From: JACDDK01 sp041747155
Lineage (GTDB): Bacteria; Actinomycetota; Rubrobacteria; Rubrobacterales; Rubrobacteraceae
Assembly (NCBI GenBank): GCA_041747155.1
Contig: JBGTFQ010000238.1
Coordinates: 1 to 6,895, forward strand
Direction of reading: 5' to 3'
DNA: 6,895 bases
This document shows, piece by piece, positions 1-5,997 of the stretch; position 1 is the first letter of the stretch; the number at the start of each line of letters is the position of its first letter. The notes below the pieces were generated by a model. That model worked only from the letters and a program-made list of their open reading frames with translations, was not told the DNA's origin and searched no databases. The position numbers and the translations under genes were made by a program.

Positions 1-494
1 TGGATGTGGAATCGGGTCTCGCCGGGATCGACGTGATGGTCGTAGCGGGCGAAGAATCGCTGGAGGATGCGACTCACGCGCTGGACGACGTGGGGGCTCT
101 GGTGTTGCTTTCGGGAGACGCAGGGGCGGTCGAGCGTGTGCGGGAATTATCCTTGCGGGGTTGGGGAGTGTTGCCGGAGGATGCATCGTCTGAGGAACTT
201 GCCTCGGCAATTCTAGCGGCGGCGAATGGGCTTGCGGTTAGGCCCGCTATGATGATGGACTCACCGGAAGTATCCGGTGTCGTCGAAGAGCCGGATGAGC
301 ACCTTACGCCGCGAGAGGGGGAGATACTGAACCTCCTCGCCGCCGGGATGTCGAACAAGATGATCTCGCACGAATTGCACATCAGCGAACATACGGTGAA
401 GTTCCATATCTCTTCTCTCTACGCGAAGCTCGGCGTCGGCAATCGTGCCGGCGCCGTTAGTCAGGGCGCACGTCGGGGGTTTATCTCACTGTAG
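1..494 (+). CDS. LuxR/NarL-type response regulator with degenerate receiver, 5' end outside window
   Basis: DNA-binding transcription regulator, cut by the left edge. The frame is open back to base 3, so the GTG at 6 is probably internal. Aligned by eye to the complete regulator at 3946-4590, about 48 residues are missing. Counting from that GTG, residues 99-160 form a LuxR-type helix-turn-helix: LTPRE at 100-104, SNKMISHELHISEHTVKFHI near 116-135, then KLGVGNR. Residues 9-75 look like the second half of a receiver domain (DVMVVAG, then ALVLLSGD, then a DASSEEL helix). The position where the Asp acceptor is expected reads Ala14, and the usual Lys of the LLK motif reads Glu58. Phosphorylation control is therefore doubtful. 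The TAG stop lies 20 bp from the convergent QueA-like gene. No kinase partner is visible, and its targets are unknown. Confidence 0.85.
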   Translation, partial: DVESGLAGIDVMVVAGEESLEDATHALDDVGALVLLSGDAGAVERVRELSLRGWGVLPEDASSEELASAILAAANGLAVRPAMMMDSPEVSGVVEEPDEHLTPREGEILNLLAAGMSNKMISHELHISEHTVKFHISSLYAKLGVGNRAGAVSQGARRGFISL

Positions 495-514
495 CTCACG
501 GCGAAGTTTTGGTG

Positions 515-1582
515 CTATAGGATCAAGTGCAAGTCTCCGAACTCGTGCCAGAGATACTCCTCTCGCAGTGCTTCTTCGTAGGCTAGCGTCAGGTGCTCTC
601 GACCGGCGAGTGCCTCCAGCATCATCAGGTGCGTGGAGCGTGGTTCGTGAAGGCCTGTCAACATCGCGTCCACTGCTTTGACGCCGCGCTCGGGCGTGAT
701 GAGTAGATCCGTCCATCCCTCACCGGGGTGGACTTCGCCGGACCTATCCGCAACGGTTTCGAGAGCCCGAACGACCGTGGTGCCTACAGCCACGACACGA
801 CCACCAGCGGCATGAGTATTGTTCACGAGCCGGGCGGTCGCGTACGGCACTCTGTAGAACTCCTCATAAGGCGGCTCGTCGTCTTCGAGGCTGGCTACGC
901 CGGTATGCAAGAGTAGCGGGGCGATCTGAACACCGTTCGCTACGAGGCGGGTTATAAGATCTGGTGTGAAGGCTCGTCCGGCGGAGGGCATCTCGGCACT
1001 CCCTCTCTCTGTAGCGTAGACGGTCTGGTAGTAGTCGAGAGGCCAGTCTTCGCGGACATAGGAGTAACGGATAGGGGTTCCGTGTAGCTCCAGGTACTCG
1101 TCGAGCGGGTTCGGGAGGGAGAGCGACGCAACCCAGAGTCGCGACCCGAATGCGTAGGGCGTGTGCAGCGTGACCTTAGCATTGTCCGGTAGGTGGATCT
1201 CTTCACCAGTCTCCGCCTCCCGGAAGGGTGCAGTCGTCCTTCCCCGTGGCTTGCGGAGCTCGACGGTCCAGAGTTTCGCAGGCAGGCGTGTGGAGAGGCG
1301 CAGCTCTAGTTGTGTTCCGTCCTCACGCCTGGCGGGGAGAGCGGCGTTCATGGTTCCGCTGGTGTTTATGACGAGCACATCTCCGGCTTGCAGGGCGTCC
1401 GGGAGATCTGCGAAGCGGACATGTTCGATGTGGTCGTCTTCCCGGTGCGAAACCATCAGGCGTACCCGGTCGCGTTCCAAGCCGCGAGCTTCGGGTGGCT
1501 CACCGGCTTCAAAACGCCGGGGCAGAACGAAATCCAGAGCGCTGAGCGGTACGCGATTTTTCGGTGCTTGTAAGGTTTTCAA
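515..1582 (-). CDS. QueA-like protein (S-adenosylmethionine:tRNA ribosyltransferase-isomerase family), divergent actinobacterial type
   Basis: 355 residues, the full family length. Classic QueA transfers and isomerises the ribosyl part of SAM onto 7-aminomethyl-7-deazaguanine in tRNA during queuosine synthesis. Family landmarks are visible: GDVLVIN at 67-73, YQTVYA at 185-190, AVGTTVVRALE at 265-275, TGLHEPRSTHLMMLEA at 309-324 and the C-terminal YLWHEFGDLHLIL. Several core motifs differ from typical QueA. NDTR is replaced by NTSGT (73-77), AAPTAGLHFT by AEMPSAGRAFT (196-206), and LHVGxGTF by LHTGVASL (225-232). I recall this variant as common in actinobacteria, and its substrate is uncertain. 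The TTG start overlaps the stop of the upstream SDR-VOC gene (TTGA), with a GGAGGAGAGGA site 6 nt before it; the next Met is residue 43. It is the last gene of the leftward operon. The name queA is withheld because the reaction is not assured. Confidence 0.88.
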   Translation of the reverse strand: MKTLQAPKNRVPLSALDFVLPRRFEAGEPPEARGLERDRVRLMVSHREDDHIEHVRFADLPDALQAGDVLVINTSGTMNAALPARREDGTQLELRLSTRLPAKLWTVELRKPRGRTTAPFREAETGEEIHLPDNAKVTLHTPYAFGSRLWVASLSLPNPLDEYLELHGTPIRYSYVREDWPLDYYQTVYATERGSAEMPSAGRAFTPDLITRLVANGVQIAPLLLHTGVASLEDDEPPYEEFYRVPYATARLVNNTHAAGGRVVAVGTTVVRALETVADRSGEVHPGEGWTDLLITPERGVKAVDAMLTGLHEPRSTHLMMLEALAGREHLTLAYEEALREEYLWHEFGDLHLIL

Positions 1583-2709
1583 CTACGATCCTCTCCTCCG
1601 TCACCGTCTTCGATGAGTGATTGGTAGAGTGTTATCTGCAGGCCCTCCGTGGTCTGAAGCCGCTGGTTGAAGTCTCCCCAGGGAGTCTCGACGGGGTCTC
1701 CGAGAGTCTCTGCGTTTCGCTTGCGGAGGGAATTGGCGGCGGTTGCTATATCTGGGACTTCGAGGGCCAAGCGCGTCGGGCCGGAGATGCGCTTTCCAGT
1801 TTCGATCTCATCTATGTAAGCTGCCTGAGGACGATCTATCAACTCGATAGTCGCTGGCCCAGCCTGCAGAATAAGACCCCGGCCCGTCTGCTCCGACCAC
1901 TCCTTTGCCACCGCAAGGCCGAGTGTGTCCCGGTAGAAGGCTGCTGCTCCGTCGAAATCCTCTACTGTAAGCGCGACGCGTAGCTCGCGTAATCCTTCGG
2001 AGACGGCGTTCGCGGTGGCTATCTCGCGGGCCTGATAACGACCGCTTGACAGGCCGCCGCTCAGGAGCGCCATTAGACCCGGTACGCTCTCCTCTGGCAA
2101 CGGGCGGTCGCTTATGTCCTCGTCCGGGAAAGCTTCTTGGTGCATTTGGGTCTGCATGTCGCCAGGGTCCACGCGGTAGACTCGCAACTCCGGATTCTCG
2201 GCGGCTAGGATGTTGCTCAACTGTTCGAGTGCGGCTTTGCTGGAGCCATACCCGCCCCAGCCTTCGTAGGGCTCGATGGCCGCGTCGCTGGTTATGTTCA
2301 AGATGCGAGCACCAGGTTTCAACTCGTTGTGGAGAGTCTGGATGACAGCTAGTGGTGCGATGACGTTGGTCCTATAGACTTCTTCGAGTACGTCGAGCGG
2401 GTAGTCGAGCAGGGGTGGTTGTGGGCTCGGGCCGAGGATACTGGCGTTGTTGACGAGCGCGTCGAGGCCGTCGGATCCGTGAGCCGCTTCGGCGAGCATC
2501 TGGCGGTGCTTGTCGTCGGTTACGTCACCTGGGATGGCCGTCACGGTGGTTTGCTTAGCGAGTTCTGCGCGGACGGCTTCGAGTGGGCCGTCGTTTCGGG
2601 CATCGATTATGAGATTCCAGCCATCGACCGCGAGTCTCTGAGCCAGCGCGAGGCCGAGGCCGCGGGACGCGCCGGTGATCAAGGCCGTGCGTGGTGTGGA
2701 ATTTGCCAT
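1579..2709 (-). CDS. Fused short-chain dehydrogenase/reductase and VOC (glyoxalase/bleomycin resistance-like) protein
   Basis: 376 residues in one uninterrupted frame. Residues 1-235 are a classical SDR (Rossmann-fold, NAD(P)-dependent oxidoreductase). They hold the TGASRGLG nucleotide loop (12-19), D62-V63, NNAS (87-90) and the full catalytic set N115, S141, Y154, K158, followed by PGDMQT (182-187). Arg16 and Arg38 hint at NADP(H), but this is weak. Residues 241-366 form a VOC-fold unit: RVALTVEDFDGAAAFYRDTLGL near 244-265, IEL at 288-290, a second half beginning RLALEVPDI (313-321), and QITLYQ near the end. Of the usual metal ligands only Glu289 seems kept; the His and final Glu positions are Arg/Ala and Thr, so metal chemistry is doubtful. 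The substrate is unknown. The ATG has AGGAG 7 nt upstream. It is fourth in the operon, 13 nt after the small basic gene, and overlaps the QueA-like gene by 4 nt. Confidence 0.9.
   Translation of the reverse strand: MANSTPRTALITGASRGLGLALAQRLAVDGWNLIIDARNDGPLEAVRAELAKQTTVTAIPGDVTDDKHRQMLAEAAHGSDGLDALVNNASILGPSPQPPLLDYPLDVLEEVYRTNVIAPLAVIQTLHNELKPGARILNITSDAAIEPYEGWGGYGSSKAALEQLSNILAAENPELRVYRVDPGDMQTQMHQEAFPDEDISDRPLPEESVPGLMALLSGGLSSGRYQAREIATANAVSEGLRELRVALTVEDFDGAAAFYRDTLGLAVAKEWSEQTGRGLILQAGPATIELIDRPQAAYIDEIETGKRISGPTRLALEVPDIATAANSLRKRNAETLGDPVETPWGDFNQRLQTTEGLQITLYQSLIEDGDGGEDRS
1589..1599 (-). promoter_or_regulatory. Ribosome binding site supporting the TTG start of the QueA-like gene
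   Basis: On the minus strand GGAGGAGAGGA ends 6 nt before the TTG at 1582-1580. It lies inside the 3' end of the SDR-VOC gene, whose TGA stop shares bases with that TTG. No ATG or GTG lies nearby in frame, so this site decides the start and implies translational coupling. Confidence 0.65.
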
Positions 2710-2722
2710 TGTGATTCTCCTG

Positions 2723-2920
2723 TCATTTTTGGATCGCGTATTTCAGAGCGTTGAGGAATTTGACAAGGCCGCCGTTGTAACGTTTTGTATTCTGTTCGAG
2801 AGGCGCACTTTGCTGGGACTTACGCTTGCGGTTCGACCGGACTGTTCTCGCTAGACGGTTCATCTCCGCTTCGCGCAAGAACTCCTTTTGGCGCTGCCGC
2901 CAGAACTCGAAGTCGTACAT
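2723..2920 (-). CDS. Small basic protein of unknown function (65 aa)
   Basis: No named family recognised. The N-terminal third is a charged, probably helical stretch (YDFEFWRQRQKEFLREAEMN) followed by an Arg/Lys-rich middle (RTVRSNRKRKS) and a short C-terminal segment (GGLVKFLNALKYAIQK) that could form an amphipathic helix. There is no signal peptide or true membrane span. A longer frame runs upstream to 3034, but that part overlaps the DUF5519-like gene, so the ATG at 2920 is preferred. That ATG follows the upstream TGA by a single base (TGAGATG), which points to translational coupling, and purine-rich GGAGATAGAGAGAG precedes it. The SDR-VOC gene begins 13 nt after its stop. My memory is that small proteins with a similar RQRQxELLREAE start occur in related actinobacteria. 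That would suggest a real conserved gene, but I cannot verify it here. Confidence 0.68.
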   Translation of the reverse strand: MYDFEFWRQRQKEFLREAEMNRLARTVRSNRKRKSQQSAPLEQNTKRYNGGLVKFLNALKYAIQK

Positions 2921-2921
2921 C

Positions 2922-3317
2922 TCAACTCTCTCTATCTCCGCTTGAGTTGGCTGAAGATCGTGGTTTATCCGTTGTCCTGAGACGTTCCGGGTCTTTGGCA
3001 CGTTCGTAGGACATACGGAAGAGATCCAGGACACCTGAGAGGTCTTCGGGTTTTCGGAGTCTGTAGCTCGCTGTCGTTCGGCTGTTTGGGAAGGCCGGAT
3101 GAAGGGAGGCTTTGCCGGATTGGATCAGGCCGTCCCGAACCTCTCTCGGGAAGCGGAAATCGGCGTGACCGTCGTCGTGGACGTGTCCGATCTGCTTGCG
3201 ACCAAACCGGTAACCCGTGACACCGAAGCCACCCGGACCATCTTCATCTCGCTTCTTCCAGACTCCGGGCCAGCCGAGCACCTCGTTCTCGATCTCCTGT
3301 AGCAATTTCTCGTTCAT
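2922..3317 (-). CDS. DUF5519-like (luciferase-domain annotated) family protein
   Basis: 131 residues, probably cytosolic, with no signal peptide or membrane segment. Visible signature: WPGVW at 16-20, GGFGVTGYRFGRKQIGHVHD over 29-48, then DGHADFRFPREVRDGLI (49-65), HPAFPNS (73-79), and a closing helix with LFRMSYERAK (99-108). This pattern of GHVH, ADFRFP and a terminal R-x-x-YERAK helix matches what I know as DUF5519, sometimes labelled luciferase domain. No biochemical function is established to my knowledge. The His/Asp cluster at 45-53 (HVHDDGHAD) would suit metal or ligand binding, which is inference. The ATG at 3317 is chosen over a longer frame starting at 3509 because AGGAGG sits 4 nt before it and homology starts there; the longer version would run through the membrane-protein gene. 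The last 20 residues are polar and likely disordered. Confidence 0.82.
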   Translation of the reverse strand: MNEKLLQEIENEVLGWPGVWKKRDEDGPGGFGVTGYRFGRKQIGHVHDDGHADFRFPREVRDGLIQSGKASLHPAFPNSRTTASYRLRKPEDLSGVLDLFRMSYERAKDPERLRTTDKPRSSANSSGDRES

Positions 3318-3346
3318 CTCTCCTCCTACTTGTTTGGTATTTCGCG

Positions 3347-3811
3347 CTACGCACGACCTTTCTGGCGGGCCAGGGTGGAGAGCAGACCGACGATCACAGC
3401 CCAGGCCATTACGTGCATGACCTCTAGAGTCAGGATCATCGCCACCGGCGCACTGGGAATCGTGAGCGGCGGAATGAGCGAAACCACCAGAACGACGACT
3501 GAGATCCACTGGAACAACCTGAAAGGTCGCCGAGCGAGCAAACCAACTACAACGAAAACAATCGCCGCCCCGATTGCTCCGGCGACCGAAGCACCCGCGA
3601 CCATGCCCAAGGTGATGGGAGATTCCCCGCTCGATGTGGAGACGAGTACGTCCCGAGGTATGAATCCAAGCCCCGAAGCCGCGAAGTAGACGAGTGCGTT
3701 CGCAATGGCCGCTGCGATTGCGGCGAGTAAGGCCACACCCGATAACCTCCGCCAGGAGATCTTCTCGCTTCGGACAGAACTCTCGTTGCTGGCGGTCTGT
3801 GTTCCTTGCAT
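3347..3811 (-). CDS. Four-helix integral membrane protein, DUF6069-like
   Basis: 154 residues. A short polar N-terminus (1-22) leads to four hydrophobic segments at about 23-50, 66-93, 99-117 and 124-147, then a basic tail (RQKGRA). Features resembling DUF6069 are the WRRLSGVALLAAIAAAIANALVY-type first helix (in part), the RRPFRLF turn before helix 3, SLIPPL (111-116), and the MHVMAW motif in helix 4 (132-137). The function of the family is unknown. Positive-inside reasoning places both termini and the R94/R95 loop in the cytoplasm. The ATG has AAGGAGGT about 9-10 nt upstream, the strongest ribosome site in the block, as expected for the first gene of a transcript. The next gene starts 29 nt after its stop. 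Confidence 0.8.
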   Translation of the reverse strand: MQGTQTASNESSVRSEKISWRRLSGVALLAAIAAAIANALVYFAASGLGFIPRDVLVSTSSGESPITLGMVAGASVAGAIGAAIVFVVVGLLARRPFRLFQWISVVVLVVSLIPPLTIPSAPVAMILTLEVMHVMAWAVIVGLLSTLARQKGRA

Positions 3812-3916
3812 GATGTACCTACCTCCTTGAAATGATCCTTCTGTCTCGTGTCTTGGAGCACCTTTAGGATGAGTCGTGCAAGGGTTTTTGGCATCGGGCG
3901 GAAGGATAGGTTTTGG
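3812..3916 (-). promoter_or_regulatory. Likely leader and promoter region of the five-gene leftward operon
   Basis: This is the gap between the response regulator and the membrane-protein gene, apart from the hairpin. On the minus strand it reads through TTGCAC (3864-3859) to the strong AAGGAGGT site. TTGCAC could be a -35 element, but no convincing -10 hexamer lies 16-18 bp further on, so the exact promoter is not assigned. The position, ahead of the first gene and after a candidate terminator, is the main support. Confidence 0.35.
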
Positions 3917-3934
3917 CCTGTACGGAGGTACAGG
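3917..3934 (-). terminator. Perfect 7-bp hairpin after the response regulator gene
   Basis: CCTGTAC-GGAG-GTACAGG is a perfect 7-bp inverted repeat with a 4-base loop, 11 bp past the regulator's TAA stop. On the minus strand it is followed by CCAAAACC, without a T run, so it is not a textbook intrinsic terminator. It could act as a weak terminator, an mRNA 3' end stabiliser, or an operator dyad for the downstream operon. The palindrome is certain; the role is not. Confidence 0.4.
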
Positions 3935-3945
3935 TTTTCGGGTGT

Positions 3946-4590
3946 TTAGCGGGGCAGTTGGATGAGGCCGCGCTGAGCTGCAACGGTTACGGCTTCGGTT
4001 CGGTTGGCGGCGCCGAGTTTGTGGAGCAGGGAGCTTACGTGAAATTTGACGGTTCGTTCGGTGATGTAGAGGCGGCTGGCTATCTCCTTGTTTGGTAGCC
4101 CTTTGGAGAGGAGATCCAAAACCTCCATCTCCCTGGGTGTGGGGGATTCAGGTTGTGGCCCACCCTCTCCACTCATATGTTGGAGTAGCTTCTCTGTGAC
4201 TGCCGGTTCCAGGGTCGAGCCACCGGCGTAAACGGTGCGGATGGCTGAGAAAAGTTCTCTTCGCGAAGCACCTTTTAGCAGATACCCTCGGGCTCCGGCT
4301 CGCAGAGCGCCCAGTATGCGCTCGTCGTTATCGTAGGCGGTGAAGACTAGGGTTTTGACGGTCGTCCCAATGGCTTGTAGCTCGCGCAGGGCGGCTACGC
4401 CGTCGGTGCCGGGCATCTCTAGATCTAGCAGGATTACGTCGGGGTTGTGGCTCTTTACTAGTTTTATGGTCTGATCTCCATCGGCGGCTTCGGCTACGAT
4501 GTCGAAGTCCGGTTGGGTGGCGAGCACGGCCACGAGGCCTTCACGCAGCATCGGGTGATCGTCGGCGACGAGTATCTTTATCCGGTCCAA
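3946..4590 (-). CDS. NarL/LuxR-family response regulator, partner of the adjacent histidine kinase
   Basis: 214 residues, normal length and complete. The receiver domain (about 4-120) has the acidic pair D10-D11, phosphoacceptor D56 in VILLDLEMPG, T84 and K106 in GYLLKGAS, so all switch residues are present. The linker is 122-150. The LuxR helix-turn-helix spans 151-210 (TPREMEVLDLLSKGLPNKEI, then RLYITERTVKFHVSSLLHKL, partly shown). It should bind DNA when phosphorylated by the kinase encoded just upstream. The start is TTG, with GGAGGA 8 nt before it; no ATG or GTG lies upstream in frame before a stop, and MDRIKILVADDHP is the expected receiver beginning. The kinase stop is one base before this TTG, so translation is coupled. 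The regulated genes are unknown; the operon immediately downstream is a candidate. Confidence 0.95.
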   Translation of the reverse strand: MDRIKILVADDHPMLREGLVAVLATQPDFDIVAEAADGDQTIKLVKSHNPDVILLDLEMPGTDGVAALRELQAIGTTVKTLVFTAYDNDERILGALRAGARGYLLKGASRRELFSAIRTVYAGGSTLEPAVTEKLLQHMSGEGGPQPESPTPREMEVLDLLSKGLPNKEIASRLYITERTVKFHVSSLLHKLGAANRTEAVTVAAQRGLIQLPR

Positions 4591-4591
4591 A

Positions 4592-5770
4592 CTACGAGTC
4601 CTCCAGTGGTGTTACTGCTGTGATACGGGTTCCCAGGGCACCATCGCTATCCACTTCGAGAGTGCCGCCGAGCAGCGTCATACGTTCTCGCATCCCGGCT
4701 AAGCCGTGACGATCCGAGGAGACTGAGGTGGGATCGAAACCCCGTCCATCGTCTCGCACGATGAGCTGGGCGAGATCCGCCGTAACGACGAGCCGCACGT
4801 TGACACTACGGGCTTCAGCGTGTCGAACGATGTTGTTGAACGCCTCCTCGCACACGCGGTACAGGGCGGCTTCTACGTTTGGTGGCATTGGATGGCTGCC
4901 GTTGACGCTCTCATAGCTCGTTAGGACATTCGATTCGGCTCCGCGACGTTCTACCAGGAGAGCCAGGGCTTCTGAGAGCGTTCGTCCTTCGAGTGGGGCG
5001 GCTCGCAGGTCGAGGACGGAGCGTCGGGCGTCTTCCAGGTTCTCTCGCGTGATAGAGAGGGCGCGGTGGAGAGCTTTGCGGGCCTCTTTCGGTTTCGAGT
5101 CGGCCTCCAAGATGGCGTCGGCGGCTTCGAGTTGCAGGGTGGCTGCGGTGAGACCCTGAGCGAGGGTGTCGTGGAGTTCGCGGGCGAGGCGGTTGCGCTC
5201 TTCTGTGGCCCCCATGCGGGCGCTTTTGTCGAAGAGCCGGGCACGTTCGACAGCGATGGAGAGTAAGTCTCCTACAGTGTAGAGGAGTTTCAGGTCTTCG
5301 GAGGAGAGACCACGCCACGCTGGGCTTGCGACGTTCATAACGCCGAGCTTTTTCTCTCCGGCGTAGAGTGGGATGGATGCATGGTAGCGGAGGCCGCCGG
5401 TGCCGTCCACGAGGTCTTTTAGACGACTGCAAGAGACGACGTTGACGTTAGCGGCGCCTTCGAGGTCGCCTTTCTTATAGGTGTCGAGGCAGTAGCAATA
5501 GCTGGAGCCGTCCATTCGGGCAGGATCCTGGGAGAGAGCGGGGGGCAGGTTCAGGGTGGCGGCGAGGTAGGGATCCAACGAAGAATCCGAGAGAAGCCAG
5601 ATCCAACCGGTCCCAAGCCCCAACAGTTCCGCGACTCGCGAGAGTGTGAAACCGAGCGCGTCACCAAGTCCCACAGAACGGTTCAATTCCCGCGCGATGT
5701 CGTTGAGTACCGACAACTCGTGGTTGAGCCGCTCCAGGTCTCCGGACGAATCCTGCCGCGATTGGGTCAC
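4592..5770 (-). CDS. Soluble GAF-domain sensor histidine kinase (HisKA_3/NarX-type)
   Basis: 392 residues with no membrane segment, so it senses an intracellular signal. Order: short coiled N-terminus (10-32), GAF domain (about 33-178), dimerisation/phosphoacceptor helices with H200 in ERNRLARELHDTLAQGL (191-207), and a HATPase_c domain (about 298-390). The ATPase shows the N box EEAFNNIVRHA (308-318), DDGRGFD (340-346) and HGLAGMRERM (355-364). The GAF domain contains C92-x-C94 and C114, a group that might bind a metal, Fe-S cluster or respond to redox; this is inference. The start is GTG, with GGAGGAGGTG about 11 nt upstream, slightly long. The response regulator follows after one base, making a clear two-component pair. 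The signal is not identifiable from sequence. Confidence 0.94.
   Translation of the reverse strand: MTQSRQDSSGDLERLNHELSVLNDIARELNRSVGLGDALGFTLSRVAELLGLGTGWIWLLSDSSLDPYLAATLNLPPALSQDPARMDGSSYCYCLDTYKKGDLEGAANVNVVSCSRLKDLVDGTGGLRYHASIPLYAGEKKLGVMNVASPAWRGLSSEDLKLLYTVGDLLSIAVERARLFDKSARMGATEERNRLARELHDTLAQGLTAATLQLEAADAILEADSKPKEARKALHRALSITRENLEDARRSVLDLRAAPLEGRTLSEALALLVERRGAESNVLTSYESVNGSHPMPPNVEAALYRVCEEAFNNIVRHAEARSVNVRLVVTADLAQLIVRDDGRGFDPTSVSSDRHGLAGMRERMTLLGGTLEVDSDGALGTRITAVTPLEDS
4599..4604 (-). promoter_or_regulatory. Ribosome binding site deciding the TTG start of the response regulator
   Basis: GGAGGA on the minus strand, 8 nt before the TTG at 4590-4588. It lies within the last codons of the kinase gene. 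With no ATG or GTG available upstream before the in-frame TAA at 4614, this is the only reasonable initiation site. Confidence 0.65.
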
Positions 5771-5997
5771 TACGGTGCTACACCTCCTCCCCTCGGAGTT
5801 TAGCAGCGGTGTTCTAAGATCACGGTAATCTGGACGTGCGTTTGGGCATGCACGTATGCAGAGTGTGCGTGGTCTCTAGCAGGAGGATGGGCGACATGTG
5901 CCGCTCTCAGAGTGAGTTAGGCAGATAGTTTTTGAAGCTGAAGCCGGACGAGAGTCGGTGTGGGATCTCGAAAATGCCTACTTCCCGAGACGAGCGG
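5771..5997. other. 227-bp gap between the dedA-like gene and the kinase gene
   Basis: It should hold the kinase promoter (minus strand) and the end of the DedA transcript. The kinase ribosome site is at 5781-5790. I could not find a convincing -35/-10 pair, nor a GC hairpin followed by a T run on the minus strand. An imperfect palindrome GCATGCACGTATGC lies at 5846-5859. No believable short gene is visible. Confidence 0.5.

Noticed and set aside
495..514. Bidirectional terminator between the convergent regulator and QueA-like genes.
   Set aside because: The 20-bp gap has no inverted repeat that I can see.
1161..1616. 151-residue plus-strand open frame.
   Set aside because: Antisense shadow of the QueA-like gene with Ser/Arg-rich composition and no recognisable domain.
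2921..3034. Longer version of the small basic protein starting at 3034.
   Set aside because: The extra 38 residues are read out of frame over the DUF5519-like gene; the ATG at 2920 lies right after that gene's stop.
3318..3509. N-terminal extension of the DUF5519-like protein up to 3509.
   Set aside because: It overlaps the membrane-protein gene in another frame, has unnatural composition, and the strong AGGAGG site precedes the ATG at 3317.
3917..3934. The dyad fits CTGT-N8-ACAG, resembling an enterobacterial LexA (SOS) box.
   Set aside because: Actinobacterial LexA usually recognises GAAC-N4-GTTC type sites, and neither flanking operon has SOS genes, so the resemblance is probably chance.
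4911..5432. Long Arg/Pro-rich open frame on the minus strand (173 residues).
   Set aside because: Out-of-frame shadow of the histidine kinase gene; its composition is typical of a GC-rich alternate frame and it has no ribosome site.
5846..5859. GCATGCACGTATGC imperfect palindrome upstream of the kinase gene.
   Set aside because: It has central mismatches and no second copy nearby; too weak to call an operator.
5940..5996. Possible terminator after the dedA-like gene (CTCG...CGAG and CCGGAC/GTCGG pairings).
   Set aside because: Stems are short or bulged, loops are long, and no T run follows on the minus strand.
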